DNA of 64,000 nt, taken from NCBI GenBank assembly GCA_911728455.2, contig OU452225.1:14854731-14918730 (forward strand), read 5' to 3'. The notes below the pieces were generated by a model. That model was not told the DNA's origin. It ran no database searches and was given only the letters and a program-made list of their open reading frames with translations. Source of the stretch: Marthasterias glacialis. Taxonomy: Eukaryota; Echinodermata; Asteroidea; Forcipulatida; Asteriidae. The position numbers were made by a program, and so were the translations under genes. Position 1 is the first letter of the stretch. Every line of letters starts with the position of its first letter. Of this stretch, positions 25,001 through 35,023 are shown piece by piece.

Positions 25001-28000
25001 TTAGTTATTCCCATAATTTGTGGACACCAAATTCCCAGGGTTTCTCTTCTAAGACTTGCATGAAATTATTGAAATCCCATCTCCCCAATTCCTTATCATT
25101 TAGTATCCATTAATGCACTCCAGAATTAACTATTTATTCTTAGTAAGAGGCAAGATAAACCAATCACATCAAAGTCAAGCCAGTGGAGACTTTTGAGGAC
25201 ACTAGGTGGCAGCAGACTTACCATGTAAATTTACCTTGTAAGTCTGCTGCCACCTAGCGTTCCAAAGTCTCCCATTGGATGTTTGCTATAGACCTTAATC
25301 ATGCTGCCACCATCTTGGGCATGTGCCCTGCATCCAATAACAGTAATGGATGCTGATGTTCGTTGTTCAAAAAGGAATCTGACTATTTGCCCTTCCAGCC
25401 TCGGTTTGGTTACACTGATTTGAATGGGAGAAAAACAAGATGGCTGCACCATGATAGAGGACTGTTAGTCCTTTTTTTAATGATGTGGTAGAATTCCTCG
25501 TTGGCAAGAAACATAAACCAATTTGTGAAATCTTGCTGAAAAGGAATTCATGCTGTGATGCAAACGGTGTAAGGTTCTGTTCTTTTTCATTATTCTTTCA
25601 TTATGCCACATGCTTATTATATAAACTGCTTGGTCCTCGGGGGGGGGGGGAAATAAGAAAAGCAGATTTAAACACAGTTTTCTTAAAAAAATTGTAAAGA
25701 AAAAAAGAAGCAAGTATATCAGCATTCAGATAGAGTATTTCTTGGGGTGATAGCCGCCAAAAATCCATTTTGTTTTCCTCAGACTGAAGTTAAAAATGGC
25801 CAAAGCATATGTCAGAGGTCATGCACACTGAGATAATTATGATTTATTTAGTGTCCTACCACAAGCATCTTCCCAACAGTTACTCTAAATTCTTGGTCTG
25901 CCATTACTCGGTGGTAGCGTAATTTCATACTAAATGTTTTAATCCAAGTTTTGCAAACAATGCACCAGGTCTGTGAAACAAGACAACCCACTTCTTTATT
26001 CTTACAAAAGTTCAGGATGATTAAAGCCATATTGAAGTGAAAGTATTTTGCCGTTGTTAACATAGAAGGGCCTGTTATCAGCCAGGATTTTTCACTGGGG
26101 GTACTGGGGGTGGTGATGGCTTTTTAGTGGGGGGGGGGGGGGGGGGCGGGGAGCCATGTTTTTTAATGAATTTCATTTTTCTTGATTTGTTAATGGTGGG
26201 GGGCACTTTTTCATAATTACCACTGGTTTTCATCAGATTCTGTAATCCCCAAAATGACAGCAAAGATTGCCTTTTAAAAACATGAGGTAAGAAAACTTTT
26301 TTTCTTCTTCATTTTTTCAAGACTGAGGTTGCTAATATTTTTTCTGAACTCTTTTACTACCAACAATACAGTCGGATGAAGTGTACCTAGAGGCTCAGAT
26401 TCAGAATATTACTCAGTCACCGTTAGTTATGGAGAAAGTACTGCTTGAACCAACTGCTGAATATAAAGTCAAGGAACTCAACACACTTGAAACTAATGGC
26501 AGAAGGTATGTCAAAGTTACTGCGCTGAACACTTCTTTGTTTCTTTGTTTATTACTCGGCCATTTTCCCAATTGACACAATTCACCCTGACGTCGTCATC
26601 ACAATAATCAAACAGATTAACATTGGGCAGGGCACTTGGTCAAAACCCAAGATTGTTTTGTCAAGTTACCCTTACCTATCTATTGAATTCTGATAAAACG
26701 ATAGCAGGAAACACTTTGCACCTTACGTGAATGTTCTTTTTACTGAATGGATATTGTATTTAACATTCATTTACAATCCTTGTTATTGCTTGGCTTGAGT
26801 GATGCACGGATTCAAGTACTTTACAAATTTATAGCTCATTAATCTGCACTTATGCTCACTAATCGTGGTTGCGCCATTTTGGAAGTCAATGTCCCTGTGT
26901 GATATACAGTGTAGTGCAAACTTTAGGCGCCGTGGCGTTTACACTCTTACCTGTTGACTGCTGAAATTGTGAGCGTGGCACAATCGCGGCGCGTGACATG
27001 CGAGCAAAGGGTAAATAGACCCTATTTACATAAAGAATAGACCTTATGTGTATTACGTCACTATGAGCATTTAGTGCAGGAAAGGACACCCTCGCGATGA
27101 GGTCAAACCAGCTACAACGCACGTTCGATGCAGCGTTTGACCTCTAAGATGGCAGCGAATGCATAAGGTCTATAGCAAATATTTACCTGGTGGTTTGGTC
27201 CTTCCCTAGCAACAACAAAAACAATGTGAAACTTAAGGCATAACAACTTTTACTTGTGTCAAGAAGATGCAATCCAATTAGCTTCTGCGTAATCAAGATC
27301 AAAATTGCATGATTTCTTAATGGTTCTCTGTCACATGTACAGTGACTCTGAAACCACCTTTGGCAGCTTCACCTACTTGAACCCTCTGGACACAAGGCAG
27401 TACCTCTACTGCCTCAAAGCCAAGCCCTTACCAGGAACAGATAAACCTGCTGTCATTAAAGGTGTCTCCAACATAGGCAAGCTGGACATAGTCTGGAAGA
27501 CGAGTATGGGAGAGAGAGGTCGTTTACAGACGAGCCAACTGCAGCGTATGGTAAGGAACTCATCAAAATACTCTGCTGGCTTGGCCAAAGATACTAGAAA
27601 CACAAGATAGAACACTCTATGTAGAAACATGAAACGCAAAATGTGTGCGCCCGCTGTCGTTTGGTAGGTAAAACCAAAGATGGTTTGCGCAATAAGTAGG
27701 GCCTACTAAATGGAAAAACTTGGGCCAAAGGATCCCACCAACTAAAAAAGGTGAAGGCAGATCGAAAATTTGGTGTTCGGCCATAAATTGTGCCAATAAT
27801 CCTAGCAAAATTGACACATGGGGAAGGGCACCATCACGTGGTTGGTAGGTAAAAAGGCATTACATCTGCTACCGTGCAAAACGGCACAAGTGTCCTTTCT
27901 TGTGTTTCTGGTATCTTTGACTTGAAAAGAAGCTGTGCAGTTAAATTTAATCTATATTCAGTATTGCAGCCATCAGCCACAGTAGTGTCAACAAAAGCCA

Positions 28001-30615
28001 GTTTGGTTTGAACACATTCTGACATTTTAAACTTTTCCTTTTCTTTAATTGATATAACCAAGTCATTATACATACCATTATTGTGTTATGCGTAAGTGTT
28101 GCTAAAAGACGGTGTCTTGTTGAACTTTTTAAAGTTGCAGCTTTGTAATTACTATTTTTTGTTGCTGTTATTACTGGGGTTTTTTTTAGTCACCTTCTCA
28201 ACCAAGCTGAGGGTAAGTAAAATAGTCTGGTACCCTACATTAAATCTGTGTTATAACTATACGTGGTGTTAGTGTATAAGACAAAGATGGCCACTTCACG
28301 CGTCATAGTATGAGAAAGGTGGATTGAGTGAATTCTTATTGCGTAATGAGTAGCTACTATTTTTGACGTATTTCATACTGGTTTGGTTTTTGTGTTTTTC
28401 AGGCTCCAGGTTACGGGGATGTCAAACTCAATGTTACCTGCATACCAGATTCAATAAATATAGAAAAACCATTCCAAATCAAGTGCAGAATCACAAGCTG
28501 CTGGTAAGAACGATACAAGTTGTGTTCCATATTTTTTATTTTGCCTTTGTTTATTATTATTTTATTATAGTGAATTGTTTTTATAGTTAATTCAGTTTCT
28601 TGTAAACTTTGTAAGATAGAAAATGAAAATGAGTGCACTCGAAATAGGCCTATGTGGCGTGTCGTGGGCGAGCGGTTTAGTGCATCAGACTTCAATTTCT
28701 GGTGGCTAAGTCATCAGGATGTGGGTTCGAATCCCGGTCATGTCACTTGTGTCCTTGAGCAAGACACATAACTATAATTGCTTCAAATAGGGGAAGAGGC
28801 AGTTTTGTTTGTCTTGCAACGGATTCATTTACCCCTCCCTGTTCTTAGCTGTGCCGTGAAGAGACTTGCATTTATATCTCTCCATGTCTTGTTTCTACGC
28901 ATTGGGGCAGGTTTCTATCCCTTCAAAAAGTAGCCCACTCCTCGAGTGGCCTTTGGTCCCTGTGATGAGCGAATTGCATAACAAACATTTTGTTTTAAAT
29001 GTGCACAATTCCTTTAACTTGCACATGGATTAAATGTTGTCAAATTTTAATTTTATTCCCTATCAATCAGTGAAAGGACAATGGACCTAAAACTGGTACT
29101 CAATAATACTGAGAACGGATTAATGTGGTTGGGTGTATCAGGTAGACAGTTGGGTAAACTTGGCCCTGGTAGTGGTATGGATGTGGAGCTCACACTGTTC
29201 GCAACTATCCCTGGATTACAGGTACGTCTCTTGACAAATTTATGACAATCTGATCCAATCCTGTGTACAATCAGTCTCGTTTGGCTACACTGAGGTGATG
29301 AAAGAGAGTCAAAGGCACTATAGACTAATCCGAGCAGCTCGTTCATGGGCGTTTACACCAGCGCAGCTATGGCCGCTGTATGCGCGCATCGACGCACATG
29401 TACTGTGCAGGCCTCGATCTTAAGAAAAACAGGGGCAGGCCTTTGCTGGCCAAAACGGACAAATTGTACAAGGGCATGCTGGCCAAGTTGGTAGTGACAG
29501 TGCAATTTATCTGAAGGGCATGCTGGCCAACTCAACAGGGCATGAGGCCAATGGTTTCGGTGGCCTCGGTTAAGATCAAGGCCTGACTGTGAATCCTCCA
29601 TGCTGATTGGTACATATGCGCGTGACGCGCTACTGTCATGTCGCGTACGCGTGGGGTAGCTTTAGCTGCATTGGTGTAAAACACCATAAACGAGCGCTGC
29701 TCGGGTTGATGTACATGTATGCAGGATTGGTAAAGCTGATAGTGCAGTGTTGTTACTTTGTCTGATTCAATATATACATGAAAAAAACAAACCTGTGAAA
29801 ATTTGGGCTCAGTCAGTCCGAGTCGGGAGAAAATAGTGAAATACCATGTACACTTTTCAACTTGTAAACACATTGTGAAAATTTGGGCTCAAGCCGTCGT
29901 GCGAGTCAGGAGAAAATAGTGAAATACCATGTACACTTTTCAGCTTGTAAACACATTGTGAAAATTTGGGCTCAAGCCGTCGTCCGAGTCAGGAGAAAAT
30001 AGTGAAATACCATGTACACTTTTCAACTTGTAAACACATTGTCCTTAATTTCGGTTGTTACAACGGAATTCAGCTGTTGCGTTTTTTTTTAAGGTTTTCA
30101 GATACAGTTTTCTCGAACATGACAGCACTTCAGAGAGAAATATTTCACAAACAATTGGTTCTAGTATGAACTTCATAAACAGCTAGCTTTCAGACTGAAA
30201 CTAAACAATATTGTTTTTGATCCTTACCAATCATGCACAATGTCTTTAACCTAAAATGAAGATTGTTTTTTCATACAAAGCAAACATCAGTTTTCTTTGT
30301 TTCTTATATTGAAATACAACTCTGCGCGTTTTACAAAGTTCATTAAAGTTTTTTCTTGTAAAGTTTTACTTGAACCAAACCTAATTTTGAGCCAACATGG
30401 AATCAATAATTGTAATGTATTTTGTTTTTTCTTGTTCCCTTTTCAAACTTTAAGATGATCCTATGTTTTGAATACTTATTCGACCTCTTTGACCTGCCTG
30501 TATTTCTACACAGAGCATATCAGGATTACGACTGACTGATACATACCTGAAGAGAACGTATGAACATGATGATGTTGCTCAGATTTTTGTCTATTCTGAG
30601 CAAGAAGGAGCTTAG
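16081..30615 (+). CDS. TRAPPC13: TRAPP complex subunit 13, twelve exons
   Basis: Subunit of the metazoan TRAPPIII tethering complex acting in ER-Golgi traffic and autophagy (family knowledge; DUF974-type fold). Exons: 16081-16123, 18375-18443, 19129-19228, 21295-21510, 22137-22209, 22872-22916, 24580-24588, 26372-26505, 27343-27550, 28403-28503, 29071-29221, 30514-30615 (1251 nt, 416 aa; the human protein is about 417). Phases agree throughout. Diagnostic stretches: MRLTKSSF after the first junction, LPQNFG then [24 protein letters not shown]-like [78 protein letters not shown], and [20 protein letters not shown] near the C-terminus. No signal peptide or membrane segment. Start chosen because [14 protein letters not shown] aligns with the family N-terminus; its donor (GTTTGA) is weak. 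The 9-nt exon 7 is the least certain part. Confidence 0.93.
16283..17180. mobile_element. Composite palindromic repeat with inverted flanks and internal duplication
   Basis: Outer arms are inverted copies: GCCCCACTAGTGTGGCAAGG and AGCCACACGTCCAAG near 16283-16366, and their reverse complements near 17102-17180. Inside, two direct copies about 316 bp apart (starting near 16519 and 16835) carry TATCGGCTAGCGATCGG, then GATTACCCAGAATGCAATGC. Each copy also holds a hairpin of GGAGTCAGAAAAAGTGCA and its reverse complement. Lies in TRAPPC13 intron 1. Confidence 0.65.
17217..17640. mobile_element. Second palindrome framed by GACCCAG-type ends
   Basis: A palindrome with arms GGTCTATAAAAACTGTACAG and its reverse complement, centred near 17463 (ACCTCCAGGAGGT), is flanked outside by foldback-family end sequences: GTACAGCGCCCTGGTTACTG on the left and GACCCAGTAACTGGGGAGCT on the right. 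The ends face away from the centre, so this is either a palindrome inserted between two family copies or a rearranged copy. TRAPPC13 intron 1. Confidence 0.6.
18580..19038 (+). repeat. Repeat with 'TTGGACTTTGGCTGAGTGTGG' units and short tandem copies
   Basis: Holds tandem variants of TTGGACTTTGGCTGAGTGTG and of GGAGTATGATGGGTTGTGTA with CTGTCCCCATGTG. The reverse complement of the whole stretch appears at 49.62-50.13 kb in CLPP, where the second unit has expanded to more copies. TRAPPC13 intron 2, immediately upstream of exon 3. Confidence 0.7.
19400..19578 (+). repeat. Dispersed 'GGAGGCAATTGCC' repeat copy
   Basis: Reads CGATTGCCTCCGCTGCCCCT, GGTCATTGCCTTGGTGCC, ATTTACAATTTCCTCAGAGA, then AACGAAGCAATCAGGCCTG. 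Same family as 8968-9275 (interrupted), 21533-21710, 36065-36245 and 54820-54950. TRAPPC13 intron 3. Confidence 0.65.
19730..20035 (-). repeat. tRNA-derived SINE, long copy with tail
   Basis: On the minus strand it starts with a tRNA-like head (GTGTCATAGCCGAGCGGTCT) and a B-box region, then TTGAGCAAGACACTTTACCA, and a tail with AAGAACCCAGAACACTTATC and GAGAGCTACAGTTATT. The 39296-39605 copy has the same head and tail in the opposite orientation, defining one family about 305 bp long. TRAPPC13 intron 3. Confidence 0.7.
20300..21230 (+). mobile_element. Repeat copy split by a 600-bp nested insertion
   Basis: The outer repeat (GAAACGTTGAGAC, TGAAGTTATCCGAGAAGTCC, GTAGTACTTAATAAGCAGGA, AATCACATGGTGTTACCGCA) is interrupted at about 20569 and resumes at about 21172. 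The copy at 32.12-32.45 kb is uninterrupted. The insert consists of two abutting palindromic elements sharing a ~150 bp inner segment (CTCAGTCCAAAATGTCGGTT), the first with ends ACACATATGGACTGGCA, the second with ends TTATAACACACCTC and GAGGTGTGTTATAA. TRAPPC13 intron 3. Confidence 0.75.
21533..21710 (+). repeat. Dispersed 'GGAGGCAATTGCC' repeat copy
   Basis: Same family as 19400-19578: CACTGGAGGCAATTGCCTCC, GTAGAAATTTACGATTTCCT, AACAAAGCATACAGGCCTG. Begins about 20 bp after the exon 4 donor of TRAPPC13. Confidence 0.65.
21736..21995. mobile_element. MITE with GCRTTCGATTAG ends
   Basis: Left end TGCATTCGATTAGCTTACAC is answered by the inverted right end GTGTAATCTAATCGAACGCA. Two further internal CGTTCGATTAGC copies occur. 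The length (~255 bp) and terminal repeats suggest a non-autonomous DNA transposon; no open frame. TRAPPC13 intron 4. Confidence 0.65.
23455..23700 (+). repeat. Direct repeat, copy 1 (TRAPPC13 intron 6)
   Basis: About 240 bp containing AAACAGATTAACAACTGC, GGGCAGGGCACT, TTTACAATCCTTG, GCTTGGCTTGAGTGATGCAC and GCTCATTAATCTGCACTTAT. It matches 26605-26868 in the same orientation; the pair flanks TRAPPC13 exons 7 and 8. Confidence 0.7.
24580..24588 (+). CDS. TRAPPC13: Probable 9-nt microexon of TRAPPC13 (Asp-Tyr-Val)
   Basis: Sequence GACTATGTA lies between a strong acceptor (TGTGTGTGTCTGTGCTTTTG then CAG) and a perfect donor GTAAGT. It adds three in-frame residues between FYNAE (exon 6) and SDEVYLEAQ (exon 8); exons 6 and 8 are both phase 0 at this boundary, so inclusion or skipping keeps the frame. 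From memory, the human protein carries a short extra segment at this same point. The call rests on splice signals and phase only. Confidence 0.6.
25196..25262. repeat. Near-perfect hairpin
   Basis: ACTAGGTGGCAGCAGACTTA is followed after a short AT loop by its reverse complement TAAGTCTGCTGCCACCTAG. It belongs to a wider repeat with GGAGACTTTTGAGG and AAAGTCTCCCATTGG flanks; a decayed relative lies near 6765-6830. TRAPPC13 intron 7. Confidence 0.6.
26605..26868 (+). repeat. Direct repeat, copy 2 (TRAPPC13 intron 8)
   Basis: Matches 23455-23700: CAAACAGATTAACATTGG, GGCAGGGCACT, TTTACAATCCTTG, GCTTGGCTTGAGTGATGCAC, GCTCATTAATCTGCACTTAT. Small indels separate the copies. Confidence 0.7.
27044..27175. 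mobile_element. Small palindromic element with TAGACCTTATG ends
   Basis: TAGACCTTATGTGTATTACG at the left is answered by ATGCATAAGGTCTATAG at the right, and internal GAGGTCAAACCAGC pairs loosely with GCGTTTGACCTC. A diverged ATAGACCTTAATCATG piece occurs near 25288. TRAPPC13 intron 8. Confidence 0.5.
28655..28990 (+). repeat. tRNA-derived SINE, plus-strand copy
   Basis: The head GTGTCGTGGGCGAGCGGTTT (A-box region) is followed by GTGGGTTCGAATCCCGG, a canonical pol III B-box, then CTTGTGTCCTTGAGCAAGAC. Its 3' tail differs from the 19.7/39.3 kb copies, suggesting a subfamily. TRAPPC13 intron 10. Confidence 0.7.
29405..29592 (+). repeat. Dispersed 'GGCCTCGATC...GATCAAGGCCTGA' repeat
   Basis: Begins AGGCCTCGATCTTAAGAAAA and ends TTAAGATCAAGGCCTGA, with repeated GGCATGCTGGCCAA units between. 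A second copy lies at 54990-55182 in the same orientation. TRAPPC13 intron 11. Confidence 0.65.
29794..30045 (+). repeat. Tandem repeat, ~82-bp unit, about three copies
   Basis: TGTGAAAATTTGGGCTCA recurs at 29794, 29874 and 29957, each followed by GAGAAAATAGTGAAATACCA and TGTACACTTTTCAACTTGTA. The TRAPPC13 intron 11 tandem array was probably generated by local duplication. Confidence 0.75.
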
Positions 30616-30726
30616 TGAGACCAACTCTTACAGCCATCCCTGAATGATCCCGGCCAACTCCATGTAAGCATGAACTGATACTTGCCCAGTTATGACCGGT
30701 ATTGGCTAGCTTTGAATCATGTGTGC

Positions 30727-31050
30727 TGTTCAACATTGGCCTGTCCAAGCCAGCTTTGGTCAACACTGTTCAACATTGGCCTGGTCGAGCCAGCTTTGGT
30801 CGATACTGTCCAACATTGGCCCATTAAAGCCAGCTTTGGTCAATATTTTCCCAACATTGGCCTGTCCAAGCCAGCTTTGGTCAACACTGTTCAACATTGG
30901 CCTGGTCGAGCCAGCTTTGGTCAATACTGTCCAACATTGGCCCGTTAAAGCCAGCTTTGGTCAATACTGTCCAACACTGTTCTGTCAATGCCAGCTTTGT
31001 TAAATACTGTCCAACATTGGCTTATCCAAGCCAGCTTTAGCTAACGCTTT
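30727..31050 (+). repeat. 40-bp tandem repeat in TRAPPC13 3' UTR
   Basis: About eight units of CAACATTGGCCTGTCCAAGC-CAGCTTTGGTCAACACTGTT with variants; first starts near 30731, the next at 30771. It begins about 110 bases after the stop codon and ends before the poly(A) signal at 31205, so it should be transcribed in the 3' UTR. Alternation of CCTGTCCAAG, CCTGGTCGAG and CCCGTTAAAG variants suggests a higher-order period of about 120 bp. Confidence 0.8.
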
Positions 31051-31204
31051 CCAAGATTGGAAGAATGTGAGCCCCATATTTTGTAATATGTAAGATTGTG
31101 AACCTGCTTTGTCTGTTCCATATTCCTTAATATTTATGTCTAAGGACCACATAGTAATTCCAATTACATGAAGTCTCACTGGGATTAAATTTTTAAAAAG
31201 TAAC

Positions 31205-31210
31205 AATAAA
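31205..31210 (+). terminator. Candidate TRAPPC13 poly(A) signal
   Basis: AATAAA, the first of an AATAAATAAATAAATA run, about 590 bases after the stop codon. No competing signal is seen between the stop and this point. Confidence 0.5.
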
Positions 31211-32119
31211 TAAATAAATATATAAGTAAAATAAATAAACTGGTAAATACTGCTCTAGCCCAGAAAGTTTTTACATATTGTCAGGGACCAATTTAAGTAG
31301 CTTGTGTAAAAATGCTTCACTTTTGACTACAAGCAACACACACAAAAATATTTCTCCCACAACTACCCAAGAAATATTTATATAGATGACTAAGAGTAGA
31401 CTGTTAATTTGTTGAGAATAACAAAACCATGTATTGTAAATAAAATATAAAAAAGATAATATAAGTGTTCACGCGTATATTTCTCCTCATAAAACCAGTA
31501 TACAATATTGGCATTCCTGTATATTGAGTGAGAAAAATTTTGTTGTTATTTAAAAAAAAAACACGTAAATTTACAACAGAGCTTCTATCTGTCTTCGCAG
31601 CCCAAACTGCCAAATAACACTGGAGAACTTGTTTCCTACTGAGTGAAGAAACATGTGATTGTGATTTGTCGTAAATTTGAAAGGCTTTATTTCTATCACG
31701 AGAACGGGAAAAATACACATAAATGAAAACCAGTTTTTAACAAGGAGTGAGTGGAAAAACAAAAGTGTTTGACTTTTGTGTTTTATTAGTTTTACTGTAT
31801 TTTGTCACAGTAAAAGTTAACATACATGTACATATAAATCAAATAATACTAAACACAGACGATATAAACATACACGTACATGCATCAGTATAGCTTAAAT
31901 GGGTACCTGCTTGCTGTGCTAATACTAGACAGCACAGGCTGTATACTCCCCAGGGAGCTGAGATGGTTTAAGGAATGAAATAAATGGCCCAGGGGTAATA
32001 ATGTTGGAGTGCCATGAGCGTCTCTTGAGTGCAAATTTGAGCGCTGTATACGAAGCCACTATTATTATTAGCTTTTTAGAGCAAGAATAAAATTGTATAT
32101 TTGGTTTGCGGTTAGCCTG

Positions 32120-32450
32120 CTCTAGTCATCATCAGGAGACTGATGATGACTAGAGCAGGCTAGTCGAAACGTTGAGACCAAACTCACTCCACGGTAGTGA
32201 AGTTATCCGAGAAGTCCCCCCAATCCACTAAGCGAAAAAGTAGTAGTAGTCCCGGCCGATTTCCTACCCCCAGGTAGTACTTAAAAAGCAGGACAGTTCT
32301 TTTCAGAACTAAGTTGTCTCCCGAATTCCGAAAATCTACTCTGCGGAAGTAGAATAATAGCAAGACAAGTTCTCACAGAACAATCTACTGTATATAGCAA
32401 AGTAGATATAATCACATGGTGTTACCGCAAACCAAATATACATTGATACC
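32120..32450 (+). repeat. Uninterrupted copy of the 20.3-kb repeat
   Basis: Carries a GACTAGAGCAGGCTAGTCG start, TGAAGTTATCCGAGAAGTCC, AAGCAGGACAGTTCTTTTCA and ATCACATGGTGTTACCGCAA in order. At about 32390 it reads CTGTATATAGCAAAGTAGAT with no insertion, giving the empty-site allele of the split copy at 20300-21230. A preceding hairpin pairs CCTGCTCTAGTCATCATCAG with its complement. Confidence 0.7.
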
Positions 32451-32517
32451 TCAAGAATAAAATTGTCCTAAACTTTGGAATCCCAGAACGTGTGCAAACC
32501 CCAAAGGCAGTCCTTGG

Positions 32518-32890
32518 ACTAAAGCCCCAGCTCAACAGTGGTATACTGACTGGAAATGCTTCTATTCTTTGCACAAATCAATATACATGTATTTGTAACA
32601 AAACCAACCTGTGAAAATGTCAGCTCTTTTCGTTGTTTCATTTGCGAGAAAACTGTAAAAATGCATTCAGTATTTTTGTACACAAAAAGAGTTTTCATCT
32701 CACTGAGACGTAAACTAATTTTGGATATTACTTATTTACTTAATTTATTATTTTAAAACAATAACACTTCAGGCAGAAATAATTCAAGGAAATTTTTCTA
32801 CCATTATTTTCTTTATACCATGTAATTTACATGTAAACCTGTGAACATTTAAGTTTTTATTCTTACCAATGTTGAGCTGAGGCTTTAGGT
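32518..32890. mobile_element. MITE with TAAAGCCCCAGCTCAACA ends, copy 1
   Basis: Left end TAAAGCCCCAGCTCAACAGT and right end AATGTTGAGCTGAGGCTTTA are inverted repeats. The interior shares AAAACCAACCTGTGAAAATG and TCATTTGCGAGAAAA with the copy at 41714-42080. No open frame of note. Confidence 0.7.
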
Positions 32891-33159
32891 GAAGGTATAC
32901 GCTAGGACCACGTACAGTACATCTGACACAAAATTTAACTTTTAAATTAAGTTCAGCTATTCTTTAATTATCAGTCTGTAAAATATCTTACTTTGAGTTT
33001 TAATCTTCACCGCAAGTGATGAGAAGTGGAGAAAAGAACTTATTAAGATTCACAGCTTACCAATGGCAAATAGATGCATGTAAGAAAATGATTCTATTGA
33101 ATTAAGGGTACAGAGGTTCTGCCAATGCGAGACTTTTGGGACGTTAGCATGCGCCCCAG

Positions 33160-33606
33160 CAGGGCTTGAATTTGGGGTAAACTTCCACCAGACCACAGGG
33201 CTTGTAGCTCAAAATTTTTACCAGACCAGAATATATTTTACAAGACCAGAATCTTAATGAGAAAGAACTTTTTACAAAGATTAAAATGGAAACTGTTTTT
33301 ATTTGAACAAGCACTTAAGAGAAGTTTTGTCTCATATGTCTTGTGGGTAAGTATATTTTGATACTCAACAGAATTGAAAGATATTGATCAGATTCAAAGT
33401 CCACAATTTGAACATCGTTTCTTGTGTTTCTTTTTTGTCAAAAAATATTACACAGTGTCACTGGGTAATATGTGTGACAGTGAGGTATTATTTTTCAATT
33501 GAAAAAACACAAGACCGCCGGACTTGTCCATTTGTGAGTTTACTGGCCTGATGCTAATATCACTGGCCTCGGGCCTGTGGTTCAGTGTAAAATTCAAGCC
33601 CTGTGG
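33160..33606 (+). mobile_element. MITE-like repeat with CAGGGCTTGAATTT ends, copy 1
   Basis: Starts CAGGGCTTGAATTTGGGG and ends AAAATTCAAGCCCTG; this terminus is present twice (last ~25 bp duplicated). Between lie CAGACCACAGGGCTTGTAG and GGACTTGTCCATTTGTGAGT. Other copies: 37013-37412 (same orientation) and 58729-59145 (opposite). Confidence 0.65.
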
Positions 33607-34596
33607 TCCAGTGTAAAATTCAAGCCCTGCCCAGTAAGCGGTCCTTTTGTGTTATGAAAACAATAGAAAAGGACAGCTTACTGGGGCGCCCGTTAACCTC
33701 TCAAAAGTATCCCATTTGGCTACTTATAAAATGATGATAACACATGCAAAATGAACATAAAAATAACGCACAAAGAAATGCAATTGGAATGCAACAAGAT
33801 ACAAATAGAATAGAGATGATTGGGTTTGTTCTGCCAGTGCTGTACATTTCTTAGTTGAATAGCAGGGTTATCATCCAGTTGATACAATAGTAGGGGTGTG
33901 ACTAGGGAAGTATTCAGTGTAATAGAGACCAGTGGTTCAAACCCAGGAAAATTTAAAAAGGAAACAAAAACCCACTGGATATTCAGAGATTTATCTGATG
34001 ATAATCTGATGACTATTTAAGCTTATTAAAGTAATTGCTGTTTAAATTGCTAACATATGCTGCATTACAAATAAATGAGGCGGTTCAAAGTGTCGATTGA
34101 TCGGAATGAAAAACTGAAAGCGCTTGGCAGAGAGGAATATCCATTTTATGAGAAAGGGGTGTTAAATTTTCATTTTTTCCTGTTTTCAATACAAATCATC
34201 ATTTAAACAGTCATTAATTGCTACAGTAACTGGCCTGGGACCAATTTCATGAAGCTGTTTAGCAGAAAATACTTCTTGGCGAATTTCTCTGCTAAGCAAA
34301 AAATGAGTGGGGCACCAGTCGCAACAGTGTAAACATAATGGAATGTTGGCTGGTAACCTGTTTCTGCTAAGCAAGATTTTTCTGTGCTAACAGGCTTTAT
34401 GAAATTGGGGCCAGATTTATTAGGTACCTGTAAAGCACTCAGTAATTAACCATCAGCTTCGATTGGACATTGGAAGCATGTGTTGTTGTTTTTTCTTGTC
34501 TTTGTGCAGAAAACTTTGTGTTGAAGGACTTGCTAAATCTCAAGTATTAAATGTATCTTGCTGCTGGTGCTGTTTTACTCATGTTGCTAGCATAAA

Positions 34597-35023
34597 AGAC
34601 CTATCCATTAAGCCCCGCCTACCTTAGCAACTGCCTAACAACAGCACATGGTGTGACTTTCTTGCCACGATCGCAGCGGCGGTTCGGTTGCGGCCACACA
34701 CACGTTTCGGATACACACACAGACATGGTTTTCGTGAATGGTATGGATTTAGTTTCGTGGCCTTTTGAGCGGTGCCTTGAGTCCAACGACAGTAAAAAGG
34801 GACCACTGCTGTGGGACTTGCACCACCAGAAATTTATACAAATTGAAACAAAACTAAAGTTAGTACAGTTGTGTGTGCTGTTGTGTGTCAAAACAATGGC
34901 GGCGGTTTGTTTACTTGTCTAATGTGATTTTTATTGTGCCAGACTTTTGTCGGACTTCCAGTGGCATTGTCAAGGCTGTTATTGGTCAATACGTTAGTAG
35001 GCGGGGCTTAACGGATTGGTCAA
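34597..35023. mobile_element. MITE with ATCCRTTAAGCCCCGCC ends, ~425 bp
   Basis: Left end AGACCTATCCATTAAGCCCC is answered by GGGGCTTAACGGATTGGTCA at the right. The interior holds an 89-codon open frame at 34653-34922 (plus) with no family I recognise. Shorter relatives at 40722-40830 and 40955-41213 have the same ends and different interiors, typical of deletion derivatives. Confidence 0.7.

Noticed and set aside
18375-30615. Initial idea that this gene is a transglutaminase
   Set aside because: No Cys-His-Asp core is present, and translated exons match TRAPPC13 stretches ([30 protein letters not shown]) in order.
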